Below are positions 33,382 through 41,095 of a stretch of 64,000 nt of DNA, piece by piece. The notes below the pieces were generated by a model. It did not search any database and was not told the DNA's origin. It was given only the letters and a program-made list of their open reading frames with translations. A program made the translations under genes and the position numbers. Position 1 is the first letter of the stretch; the number at the start of each line of letters is the position of its first letter. Source of the stretch: Blastocatellia bacterium (GTDB taxonomy: Bacteria > Acidobacteriota > Blastocatellia > Chloracidobacteriales > JADJPF01); assembly GCA_025057015.1 (NCBI GenBank), contig JANWYG010000002.1:1-64000 (forward strand). The letters run 5' to 3'.

Positions 33382-34734
33382 CTACAGCAGCTCTACCTGC
33401 GGCGAGACTTTGCTTTTCGGTATCAATGCCGGCCAATAGGCCACTACCTCTTCCACTTTCGGCCTGCCTCCAGCAAAACCTGTCACCGTAGGTGGCCCCG
33501 TCAAGATAAGCGGCGCTATCTCCTTGGTAAAACGTTCAACGTCGGCCTTACTACCGCTACGAACGCCTACACGTAACTGCACCTCGGCCAGATCGGGAGA
33601 AGGCTCTCCAGCTAAAGGACCGTGACAAGCATTCACGCCTACATACTCGGTCAGTATCTCCTCAAAGCGTAGACCCAGAGCTTCAAGCCGCTTTCTAAGT
33701 ATCTTATCTGCCGACTTCGCCTTTTTGTACGCATCCGGCCAAGCATAGACAAGCGTCCCAATCGCTTTATAACCACACTGGTAGCTTATCGACACTTTGT
33801 AACTGTCCGTAGCAGGCCTCCCTTTTATTCCCCAAAATCTAACTCTATCGTTGCCAAGATCTTCGAGCTGGATCGTGGTAAAGTCAGCTATACAATCCGG
33901 CGTGATATAGCTTCTCGGATCGCCCATCTCATAGACGAGCTGCTCCTTAACTATGGCAGAAGTAATCCTCCCGCCCGTTCCCTCATGCTTAGTAATGACA
34001 AAAGTGCCATCCTCATACGCCTCTACTATCGGATAGCCAACGTTCCAAAGGTCCGGTATCGACTCCCAATCGACTTGGCAATTACCACCACTAGCTTGTG
34101 CCCCACATTCTATAGTGTGACCAGCTATAGTACCTGCAGCAAGTTTGTCCCAATCATCCTCACTCCAATTAAACTCATAGATCATAGGAGCAAGCGTAAG
34201 TCCTGTGTCAGTGCAGCGTCCCGTAATCACTACTTGAGCACCTAGACGCAAGGCATCTACTATCGGCCATGCTCCAAAGTAAACGTTTGCGCTCTGTACT
34301 CGATCACGCACGCTAGCCAGTGGCTCTCCCGTATCGAGGTTAGCAAGCTCCAGCCCCTCGGCTAACATCTCGTCTAGCCGCGACATAATGTCATCACCAG
34401 CAACTATTCCTATCCGAACATCAATGCCTAGCTTCTGAGCCACTGCAGCCACTGCCTCAGCACAGCCACGTGGATTCACACCACCGGCGTTGGCTACGAT
34501 CTTGATACCGCGATCGATACATGTAGGCAGTATTCGTTCGAGCAGCGGAACAAAGTCACGTGCATAGCCAGCTTTCGGATCACGAGCCCGCTGTTTTTGC
34601 ATTATCGACATGGTCACTTCAGCAAGATAATCGAGTACAAGATAGTCCACCGGTCCGCCTTCTACTTGTTTTACCGGAGCTTCCAACATATCTCCCCAAA
34701 AACCTTGTCCGCTAGCTATCCTGATAGCCCTCAT
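33382..34734 (-). CDS. AtuA-like protein (DUF1446, acyclic terpene utilisation family)
   Basis: From the ATG at 34734 (AGGGGA site) the product has 450 residues and opens '[20 protein letters not shown]', as AtuA/DUF1446 proteins do; upstream in-frame codons lie inside the preceding gene and are unlikely to be used. Conserved patches include '[16 protein letters not shown]', '[19 protein letters not shown]' and '[20 protein letters not shown]'. AtuA is needed for citronellol/geraniol catabolism in Pseudomonas, but its chemistry is not settled and many homologues sit near acyl-CoA genes. The gene begins 7 bp after an enoyl-CoA hydratase gene and ends this operon. The usual small partner domain (C-terminal DUF4387-like) is not seen beside it. 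Confidence 0.85.
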   Translation of the reverse strand: MRAIRIASGQGFWGDMLEAPVKQVEGGPVDYLVLDYLAEVTMSIMQKQRARDPKAGYARDFVPLLERILPTCIDRGIKIVANAGGVNPRGCAEAVAAVAQKLGIDVRIGIVAGDDIMSRLDEMLAEGLELANLDTGEPLASVRDRVQSANVYFGAWPIVDALRLGAQVVITGRCTDTGLTLAPMIYEFNWSEDDWDKLAAGTIAGHTIECGAQASGGNCQVDWESIPDLWNVGYPIVEAYEDGTFVITKHEGTGGRITSAIVKEQLVYEMGDPRSYITPDCIADFTTIQLEDLGNDRVRFWGIKGRPATDSYKVSISYQCGYKAIGTLVYAWPDAYKKAKSADKILRKRLEALGLRFEEILTEYVGVNACHGPLAGEPSPDLAEVQLRVGVRSGSKADVERFTKEIAPLILTGPPTVTGFAGGRPKVEEVVAYWPALIPKSKVSPQVELL

Positions 34735-34741
34735 ATATCCC

Positions 34742-35518
34742 CTACTTGCCAATAAACTGTGGCTTACGTTTCTCCAAGAAAGCCTTGACGCCTTCTTCTT
34801 TATCTTGGCTAGAGAAGCAAAGCGCAAACAGATCTATCTCACGCTCAAGCCCCTCACGCAACGTCAGCCGAGCAGCACTCTTTACAGCCTCTTTCGCCAT
34901 CCTAAGCGCAATAGGGCTCATCTCAGCTATGCGGTTTGCGAGCTCCATGGTCCTTGCCTCTAGCTCTGATTGCGGGTAGACATGGTTGACCAGACCAAGT
35001 GCCTTTGCTTCCTCGGCTTTGATCATATCGCCAGTAAGTATCAATTCCATCGCCTTACCTTCACCTATTAAACGCGTAAGACGCTGTGTGCCACCTCCTC
35101 CTGGAATGATACCAAGCTTTATCTCCGGTTGCCCAAACTGCGCATTTTCGCTTGCTATGCGTATGTCACAAGAAAGCGCCACTTCGCAGCCACCACCTAG
35201 GCAAAAGCCGTTGATCATAGCTATTACCGGCTTAGGAAACTCCTCAAAAGCATCAAACATCCGCTTAGCAAGCATCACCTCGCGCTGTTCGAGCGCAGTT
35301 CTACCAGCAAACTCGGTTATATCAGCTCCGGCTATGAAGGCTTTTTCTCCAGCACCAGTAACCACTAGCACTCGCACTTCATCATTAGCTCGAAGAGAAT
35401 CGAGCGCCGCAATTATTTCAGACCGCGTCGCTATGTTGAGCGCATTCAGTTTATTTGGACGATTTACGGTAAGTACCGCAACTCTACCACGTATATCTAG
35501 CAAGATATTTTCGTACAT
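34742..35518 (-). CDS. Enoyl-CoA hydratase (crotonase family)
   Basis: A 258-residue crotonase that hydrates 2-enoyl-CoA to 3-hydroxyacyl-CoA. The oxyanion-hole segment '[11 protein letters not shown]' and both catalytic glutamates are present, in '[11 protein letters not shown]' and '[20 protein letters not shown]', as in the well-studied mammalian enzyme. Length is normal and no targeting signal is seen. It lies 10 bp after the 3-hydroxyacyl-CoA dehydrogenase gene, which uses its product. Of the three crotonases in this operon, this one looks most like a standard short-chain hydratase (crotonase). Confidence 0.92.
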   Translation of the reverse strand: MYENILLDIRGRVAVLTVNRPNKLNALNIATRSEIIAALDSLRANDEVRVLVVTGAGEKAFIAGADITEFAGRTALEQREVMLAKRMFDAFEEFPKPVIAMINGFCLGGGCEVALSCDIRIASENAQFGQPEIKLGIIPGGGGTQRLTRLIGEGKAMELILTGDMIKAEEAKALGLVNHVYPQSELEARTMELANRIAEMSPIALRMAKEAVKSAARLTLREGLEREIDLFALCFSSQDKEEGVKAFLEKRKPQFIGK

Positions 35519-35528
35519 CGCTTACTCC

Positions 35529-36383
35529 TCATTCTGTCCACTTATAGAAACCTTCGCCAGACTTACGGCCCAGCTTACCTTCAGCTACCATTTGACGCAG
35601 CAGTCGAGGTGCACGAAATACCTCGCTACCCAGCGTCTGATATAAATAGTCAGCTATGCTGAGCCGCACATCTAGTCCTACCAGATCCGTCAACCTCAGT
35701 GGTCCCATCGGATGGTTATAGCCAAGCTCCATAGCTTTGTCTATGTCTTGAGCACTTGCTACGCCTTGCTCTAACATCCTTATAGCCTCTAACCCCAAGG
35801 CGACACCGAGCCTGCTCGAGGCAAAACCCGGATAGTTGCGTACCACGATAGGCTCTTTACCCATCCTACGGGCTATATCCTTTGCAGTGTCTATCGCTTC
35901 AGACGAAGTAGCCTCAGTATGCACTATTTCCAGCAGTTTCATAATATGTACGGGGTTAAAGAAATGCATACCGAGCACAAGCTCCGGCCTAGCCGTCGCT
36001 GCAGCTATCCTAGCAACGCTCAGCGAGGAAGTGTTTGTGGCCAGCAAGGCCTGAGGTTTACACAAACTGTCCAATTTCGCAAACACTTCAAGTTTAAGTT
36101 CTAACGACTCTGGCACAGCTTCGATCACAAGATCGGCATCAGCAACTGCTGCTGCCAGATCCAAAGTAGAGCTTATCCGGCACAGCACCGCATCCCTATC
36201 TTCGGAACGCATCTTGCCTTTCTCTACCGCTTTTTCCAAATTCCTTCCGATGTTAGCTAAGGCACGCTCCAATACTTCCTCAGCAAGGTCATACAAAGAA
36301 ACGCTGTAGCCTGCCTGAGCGGCTACTTGAGCTATGCCGTGCCCCATCGTTCCAGCACCTACTACAGCTACCTTCTGTATCAT
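35529..36383 (-). CDS. 3-hydroxybutyryl-CoA / 3-hydroxyacyl-CoA dehydrogenase
   Basis: A 284-residue NAD-dependent dehydrogenase without a fused crotonase domain. It starts with the Rossmann motif 'VAVVGAGTMGHGIAQVAAQAG' and has the catalytic stretch 'LVLGMHFFNPVHIMKLLEIV', in which the His is part of the catalytic pair with a later Glu; the C-terminal domain 'DKAMELGYNHPMGPLRLTDLVGLDV' is typical. Length matches Hbd/PaaH enzymes. It may oxidise short or medium 3-hydroxyacyl-CoA made by the neighbouring hydratase. Its ATG overlaps the end of the phosphatase gene by 4 bp. Confidence 0.92.
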   Translation of the reverse strand: MIQKVAVVGAGTMGHGIAQVAAQAGYSVSLYDLAEEVLERALANIGRNLEKAVEKGKMRSEDRDAVLCRISSTLDLAAAVADADLVIEAVPESLELKLEVFAKLDSLCKPQALLATNTSSLSVARIAAATARPELVLGMHFFNPVHIMKLLEIVHTEATSSEAIDTAKDIARRMGKEPIVVRNYPGFASSRLGVALGLEAIRMLEQGVASAQDIDKAMELGYNHPMGPLRLTDLVGLDVRLSIADYLYQTLGSEVFRAPRLLRQMVAEGKLGRKSGEGFYKWTE

Positions 36384-36835
36384 ATGCCTTCGATAAGATG
36401 TGGATAAGGTTCACAGAAGCGAGATAGTTTCATAACATCAGTCGCCTCGTCGAGGCTATGCCCCAAATACCAATGAAGATAGGCAATCACCACCGTAGGC
36501 GAGCGGTTTATTCCTGCCGTACAGTGTACGTAGACTCGATGTCCTTTGTTAAGTAGTTCAGAGAGCGCTAAAGCCGCACCTCGAAGATTGTTCCTCAAAT
36601 CCTCTGGATCAAAATCCCTAATAGGGTGTCGCACAACTTCTATGCCAGCTTCGGCGTAGTAGTTCAGCATTTGTTGCCAATCTATGGAATATAACCTCAT
36701 GTCTAAATCAGTCTGGAGGTTGAGCACAGCATCGATCCCGCAGCTAAGAAGTGTCTTTACGTCTGCTCGGTTAGTTGGTACAGAACCCACATAGATGTTT
36801 TCGGTTACTCTGTCAAAGTCTATGTCAAAACTCAT
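36380..36835 (-). CDS. Dual-specificity protein phosphatase
   Basis: A 151-residue cysteine phosphatase. The P-loop is 'VHCTAGINRSP' with catalytic C105 and R111, and the general acid Asp is expected in 'VRHPIRDFDPEDLR'. The N-terminal 'TENIYVGSVPTNRADVKTLLSCGIDAVLNLQ' is standard for DSPs of the plant starch-phosphatase/laforin-like type. It could remove phosphate from proteins or from a small molecule or glycan. Its place is odd: it lies between a PaaG-like isomerase gene (2 bp) and a dehydrogenase gene (4-bp overlap) in an acyl-CoA operon. Confidence 0.85.
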   Translation of the reverse strand: MSFDIDFDRVTENIYVGSVPTNRADVKTLLSCGIDAVLNLQTDLDMRLYSIDWQQMLNYYAEAGIEVVRHPIRDFDPEDLRNNLRGAALALSELLNKGHRVYVHCTAGINRSPTVVIAYLHWYLGHSLDEATDVMKLSRFCEPYPHLIEGI

Positions 36836-36837
36836 AC

Positions 36838-37620
36838 CTACCTTCCTGTAAAGACAGGTCTGCGGCGTTCTAGAAATGCCTCTATTCCCTCTTGTGCATC
36901 ATCTGACAAGAAACACTCCAGCTGTGCTTTTTCCTCTCTGTCCAGAGCAGCCTCTAGCTCAGCACCTGTAGCCGCATAAATAGATCTTTTAGCCAGAGCG
37001 ACGCTTCGAGGAGCAGCCTGAAGAAGCTTCTGTGACAAGCTTGTAACCGCCTGAGGTAAGTCTTCGGCGGGATACACAGCGTCCACTAGGCGTAGTTTGA
37101 GTGCCTCATAAGCATCTATGACTTCGCCGGTAAAGATGAGCCTACAGGCAGTTGAAGTACCTACCAGCTGTGGCAAAAGCAGCGAGCTACCCCAATCAGG
37201 ATGTAGACCAAGTTTAACAAACGACTGAGCAAAGCTTGCTTCCTGAGAGGCAATGCGTAGATCACAAGCTAGCGCTAAGCTCAGGCCTGCACCGGCAGCA
37301 ACACCGTTTATTACTGCTACTACTGGTTTAGGCAAGGTTCTGATCCTAATGACTATTCTTCGTCCAAGTTCTAGTAAGCGCTTGAAACCCTCGACATCGC
37401 CACACCGTCGTAGTTCTGCCATGTAGCTTACGTCACCGCCCGCACAGAAGGCTCGGCCTGCACCGGTAATAACAACGAGCTGTACTCCATCATCACTAGC
37501 AGCTTCTTCTAGAGCATCAAGCAGCAGCTCGCGCATATTTGCAAACAGAGCATTGAGCTTTTGCGGTCGATTGAGAGTAATTCGCAGCAGTTTGTCCTCG
37601 CGTTCAGTTAGTACCAGCAT
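36838..37620 (-). CDS. Enoyl-CoA hydratase/isomerase family protein, PaaG-like
   Basis: A 260-residue crotonase-fold protein. The first catalytic glutamate of hydratases is replaced ('GAGLSLALACDLRIA'), and the second region reads 'SFVKLGLHPDWGSSLLLPQLVG', where Asp replaces it. This pattern matches PaaG-type isomerases (1,2-epoxyphenylacetyl-CoA isomerase and delta3-delta2-enoyl-CoA isomerase activity), so isomerisation is more likely than hydration. The start shares one base with the stop of the upstream crotonase gene (TAATG). It could move double bonds of unsaturated acyl-CoA into place for the neighbours. Confidence 0.85.
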   Translation of the reverse strand: MLVLTEREDKLLRITLNRPQKLNALFANMRELLLDALEEAASDDGVQLVVITGAGRAFCAGGDVSYMAELRRCGDVEGFKRLLELGRRIVIRIRTLPKPVVAVINGVAAGAGLSLALACDLRIASQEASFAQSFVKLGLHPDWGSSLLLPQLVGTSTACRLIFTGEVIDAYEALKLRLVDAVYPAEDLPQAVTSLSQKLLQAAPRSVALAKRSIYAATGAELEAALDREEKAQLECFLSDDAQEGIEAFLERRRPVFTGR

Positions 37621-38408
37621 TACTCTCCCCGGAAAGATGGACGCCGCTTTTCAAGATATGCCGAAAGCCCCTCTTTCGCATCGCTGCTACGGAAGAGCTG
37701 TTGCTGCAGCTCTCTCTCCAAGGCTAATCCCTCATGCAAGCCCATTTCGAGCCCAGACTGCACGGCGCGCTTTATTGCACCTACAGCTAAGCAAGCACGA
37801 CCAGGCAAGGTAAACTGCCTTGCAAAGTCAAGCACCTTATCAAAGAAGCCTTCGTCATCATACACAGCATTTACTAGACCCAGACGAAGAGCTTCGTCGA
37901 AGTCATAAGTAGCTCCGCTAACCATCATCTCGATAGCGCGAGCTTTGCCCACAAGTCTTGCCAGCCGTTGTGTCCCTCCTGTACCAGGCAGCACACCGAG
38001 ATTAACTTCGGGAAGCCCTATCCGACCACCGCCGCGGCGAGCTATACGTACATCAGCTGCAAGCGCTACTTCCAGCCCTCCGCCTACGGTATGCCCGTTA
38101 AGAGCTGCTATAACAAGTTTTGGGGTTTGTTCGAGCCGATTGAGTGTCTCGTTAGCATGCAGACAGAAATAGTACTTGAACTCAGGACTAACCTCGGCCA
38201 GCATGCGGATGTTCGCGCCAGCGCAGAAGAACTTTTCGCCCGCTCCACGCAAGACTATGACGTCGACTTCGCGGTCCATCCTAGCTTCTAGGATAGCTTC
38301 GTCCATTTGCTTCATCATCTCGTAGCTGTAAGTATTTGCAGGTGGGTCATTAAGCTCTATAATTGCTATCCGGTCGACTTTGCTGTAATTGATCAGTTGC
38401 GAGGTCAT
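37620..38408 (-). CDS. Enoyl-CoA hydratase (crotonase family), first gene of the acyl-CoA operon
   Basis: A 262-residue crotonase. The oxyanion-hole region is 'FFCAGANIRMLAEV', and both catalytic glutamates stand in 'VGGGLEVALAADVRIA' and 'IGLPEVNLGVLPGTGGTQRL'. It is therefore expected to be an active hydratase; acyl chain preference cannot be told. It opens an operon of six genes (crotonase, PaaG-like, phosphatase, dehydrogenase, crotonase, AtuA-like) that diverges from cysS. A minus-strand promoter with a perfect TTGACA lies upstream. No FadR-type palindrome is found there, so this operon is probably not under the regulator of the fad operon. Confidence 0.9.
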   Translation of the reverse strand: MTSQLINYSKVDRIAIIELNDPPANTYSYEMMKQMDEAILEARMDREVDVIVLRGAGEKFFCAGANIRMLAEVSPEFKYYFCLHANETLNRLEQTPKLVIAALNGHTVGGGLEVALAADVRIARRGGGRIGLPEVNLGVLPGTGGTQRLARLVGKARAIEMMVSGATYDFDEALRLGLVNAVYDDEGFFDKVLDFARQFTLPGRACLAVGAIKRAVQSGLEMGLHEGLALERELQQQLFRSSDAKEGLSAYLEKRRPSFRGE

Positions 38409-38417
38409 ACTCGAAAG

Positions 38418-38475
38418 CTCCGCGTAACTACTTTGGAGAAAGCGGAGAATATCTTGATAAACTTAAGCCTGTCAA
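38418..38475 (-). promoter_or_regulatory. Predicted promoter and inverted repeat of the acyl-CoA operon
   Basis: On the minus strand TTGACA (38470-38475) and TATTCT (38446-38451) are 18 bp apart. An inverted repeat, CTCCGC (38418-38423) and GCGGAG (38442-38447), starts inside the -10 region and continues over the transcription start, so it may be an operator or leader hairpin. Confidence 0.5.
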
Positions 38476-38500
38476 TATCACAACACGGTAGGTCTTAACG

Positions 38501-39898
38501 ATGCTACGACTCTACAATACGCTCAGCAAACGCCTAGAACCATTTACACCCCTGCAAGCCGATCAGGTAAGCATGTACGCCTGTGGGCCTACGGTACATG
38601 ACTACGCCCATATAGGCAACTTTCGAACCTTTATGTTTGTTGACCTGCTCAGACGATATTTAAAGTTCAAAGGCTACAAAATACGACATGTAATGAACAT
38701 TACCGACATAGATGACAAGACGATACGCAAGTCACAAGAACAGGGCATACCGCTTAAAGAATACACAGAGCTTTACACGCGCTATTTTTTAGAAGATCTG
38801 ACAACTTTAGGAGCAGAGCTACCAGAGCACATAGTACCGGCAACAGAAAATATCCCCGAAATGATAGATCTAATAAAGCGTCTAGAGGCAAACGGGCATA
38901 CCTACGTTAGCGAAGGGTCGGTTTACTATCGCATAGCCTCCTTTGCCGAGTATGGAAAGCTATCAGGAGCGAAACTAGCCGGCAACGTTGCCGGTGCTAG
39001 GGTGGATGTAGACGAGTATGACAAGGAAGACGCACGAGATTTTGTACTGTGGAAAGCAGCTAAAGAAGGTGAGCCATTTTGGGAAACACCTTACGGCCGA
39101 GGTCGTCCAGGTTGGCATCTAGAATGCTCAGCTATGGCGATGAAGTATTTAGGCGAGAGCTTCGATATACACTGTGGCGGAGTCGATCTTATCTTTCCGC
39201 ACCATGAAAACGAGATAGCACAAAGCGAAGGTGCTACAGGCCGGCAATTTGTACGATTCTGGCTACACTGCGAACATCTGCTCGTAGAAGGCCAAAAGAT
39301 GTCCAAAAGTTTGGGCAACTACTACACATTGCGAGATCTGCTGAAGCTGGGGTTTTCTGCATCAGCAATACGTCTTCTACTTCTTTCCGTACCCTATCGC
39401 AAGCAACTTAACTTCACGTTGGAAACGCTACGCGGTATGGAAACACGGGTGAAGAAGCTGAGCGACTTTCGCCGCCGGCTAAAAGGAGCTCCGACCGTAG
39501 ACAGTGCTGACACCGAGCTTTTGTTAGCTATAGCCGAAGCTCGCAAGGCTTTTGAAGATGCCCTAGACGAGGATTTAAATACAAGTGCGGCGCTTGCCGC
39601 AGTCGCAGATTTCGAAACATCGATAAACCGAGCCCTTGCGCAAGGTAGTCTATCGCTAGAGTGTAAAGAAAGAGCGCTACGGCTGCTCAGCGAGTTTGAT
39701 GCCGTATTTGGTGTTCTTGCGCTACAATCGGACGAAACTGAATCATTAGACGAGGAAATACTGCGGCTGATAGAAGAACGTACAGCAGCCAAAGCTGCTA
39801 AGAACTACGCTCGGGCAGACGAGATCAGGCGATATTTGTTTGAACGAGGAATAATACTAGAGGATACTAAGACGGGCGTAAGGTGGCGCCGTGTTTGA
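38501..39898 (+). CDS. cysS: Cysteinyl-tRNA synthetase
   Basis: A 465-residue class I synthetase that charges tRNA-Cys. The HIGH-type motif is in 'YACGPTVHDYAHIGNFRTF', the first zinc-ligand Cys is in YACGPT, the later ones in 'GWHLECSAMAMKYL' and 'IHCGGVDLIFPHHENE', and the KMSKS loop is 'GQKMSKSLGNYYTLRDL'. The C-terminal helical domain is complete and ends 'GVRWRRV'. The gene is divergent from the acyl-CoA operon. A small YtxH gene begins 59 bp downstream. Confidence 0.97.
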   Translation: MLRLYNTLSKRLEPFTPLQADQVSMYACGPTVHDYAHIGNFRTFMFVDLLRRYLKFKGYKIRHVMNITDIDDKTIRKSQEQGIPLKEYTELYTRYFLEDLTTLGAELPEHIVPATENIPEMIDLIKRLEANGHTYVSEGSVYYRIASFAEYGKLSGAKLAGNVAGARVDVDEYDKEDARDFVLWKAAKEGEPFWETPYGRGRPGWHLECSAMAMKYLGESFDIHCGGVDLIFPHHENEIAQSEGATGRQFVRFWLHCEHLLVEGQKMSKSLGNYYTLRDLLKLGFSASAIRLLLLSVPYRKQLNFTLETLRGMETRVKKLSDFRRRLKGAPTVDSADTELLLAIAEARKAFEDALDEDLNTSAALAAVADFETSINRALAQGSLSLECKERALRLLSEFDAVFGVLALQSDETESLDEEILRLIEERTAAKAAKNYARADEIRRYLFERGIILEDTKTGVRWRRV

Positions 39899-39957
39899 CA
39901 ACAACTTGAAGATAAGATACCTAAATGATATATTCCAAAAGCTTGAAAGGAGGAGTT

Positions 39958-40314
39958 ATGAGCGAAAGAAATGACATTAGTTCAAAACTGGCCTATTTTT
40001 TGATAGGTGCTGGCGTAGGAGCTATAGTAGCGCTTCTATTTGCACCAAAATCAGGGCAAGAGCTACGCGAGGATATCGCCGGAGCGACTCGTCGCAGTCT
40101 AGATTATGCTAATCAGAACGTCAAAGCTCTTGGTCAGAAGGCATCTGCACTGTATGAAGCCGGGCGCGAGAAAACTTCCGGGCTAATAGACCATAGCAAA
40201 GAAGTTTTACAGGAACAAAAAGAGCGCGTTTCAGCAGCCATAGAGGCTGGCAAGCGTGCATATCAAGAGAAAAAAGCAGCTTCTGCGGCTGCTATCGAAG
40301 GTGAGCAAAGCTAA
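39958..40314 (+). CDS. YtxH-domain protein
   Basis: From the ATG at 39958 (GGAGG at 4-6 nt) the product has 118 residues; an in-frame ATG at 39925 has no ribosome site. The N-terminal 'LAYFLIGAGVGAIVALLFAPKSGQELRED' is a typical YtxH membrane segment followed by the glycine/lysine turn and a long amphipathic helix rich in Ala, Lys and Glu. YtxH proteins are small general-stress or envelope proteins of unknown mechanism. It overlaps no gene; the DUF948-like gene follows after 12 bp, so the two are an operon. Confidence 0.85.
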   Translation: MSERNDISSKLAYFLIGAGVGAIVALLFAPKSGQELREDIAGATRRSLDYANQNVKALGQKASALYEAGREKTSGLIDHSKEVLQEQKERVSAAIEAGKRAYQEKKAASAAAIEGEQS

Positions 40315-40326
40315 GGGGAGACAGCG

Positions 40327-41022
40327 GTGACCGCACTCGAAGGTTTCCTTATCGGCGCAATCTCAGTGCTAATACTAGTAATTGTAGTGCTACTCGTAGC
40401 GTTGCTTAACTCGCTCAGGCAGATGCGTGCCATGGCCGAGAAATTCAGAGAGCAGCTAATGCTGCAAACAGGTGAGGTACAAAAGCAGCTTACTACTCGC
40501 GTCGATAGGTTTGAGTCAATGGCCAAGCCTGTAATGGAGGACGCCCAAAGGCTGCTAATCTCAGCTAGGCCAGCCATCGAGCGGTTACCAGCCACGCTTG
40601 AAGCTGCTACTACCGCTATAGAAGAAACCAGGCAAGTGATATCGCTTGCCAAAGACAGTGCCGCCTTGGCTCGTGATGCGGCAGCCGTCCTGCGCGTAGA
40701 AACAGAAAGCTGTCTAGCTGCCTTCAAAGCCACAGCTTCTGAGCTGACAAATATGACCAAAGAGGAGGCCGAGCTAATGCGGCAAACTTTAGCAGACGTC
40801 AGAAAACGAGCGCTCTTACATATAGATAGGATGGATGCTATAGTCGGTCGTACCACTGACAGGATAGACGAGACTGTTGCAATGGTACAGACGGGCATAA
40901 TTAGACCGGTACACGAAATAGCAGCAATACTAGCCGGAATACAAACCTTCCTAGAGGTACTCTTTGCGCAGGAACGTAAGACCATAGACAAAGCTTACCA
41001 AGACGAAGAGATGTTCATTTAA
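40327..41022 (+). CDS. Membrane-anchored coiled-coil protein (DUF948-like)
   Basis: A 231-residue protein that starts at GTG with AAGGGGAG 7 nt upstream. An N-terminal helix (LIGAISVLILVIVVLLVALL) anchors it in the membrane, and the rest is a long helical region ('EKFREQLMLQTGEVQKQLTTRVDRFE', 'ATTAIEETRQVISLAKDSAALARDAA') with coiled-coil character, ending 'DEEMFI'. The layout resembles DUF948 proteins, which often stand next to YtxH genes, as here. Function is unknown. It is followed by ileS after 73 bp. Confidence 0.75.
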   Translation: MTALEGFLIGAISVLILVIVVLLVALLNSLRQMRAMAEKFREQLMLQTGEVQKQLTTRVDRFESMAKPVMEDAQRLLISARPAIERLPATLEAATTAIEETRQVISLAKDSAALARDAAAVLRVETESCLAAFKATASELTNMTKEEAELMRQTLADVRKRALLHIDRMDAIVGRTTDRIDETVAMVQTGIIRPVHEIAAILAGIQTFLEVLFAQERKTIDKAYQDEEMFI

Positions 41023-41095
41023 ATCAAAGATTCAGACTCTGACCCTGAAAAGAGATTTTTTGAGGAAACGCTTTCGTTTTCACTAGGAGCTTAAG

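Noticed and set aside
34735-34827. Longer start of the AtuA-like gene
   Set aside because: It would overlap the preceding crotonase gene by ~85 bp and add a sequence not expected in the family, while the ATG at 34734 has a ribosome site.
38501-38520. T-box leader for cysS
   Set aside because: The gap to the divergent operon is only 92 bp, too short for a T-box, and no T-box sequence or antiterminator is seen. The same holds for ileS (73 bp).
40311-40991. 226-codon minus-strand frame opposite the DUF948-like gene
   Set aside because: The plus-strand frame has a proper ribosome site, membrane helix and coiled-coil periodicity, and follows the YtxH gene. The minus frame is a composition effect.
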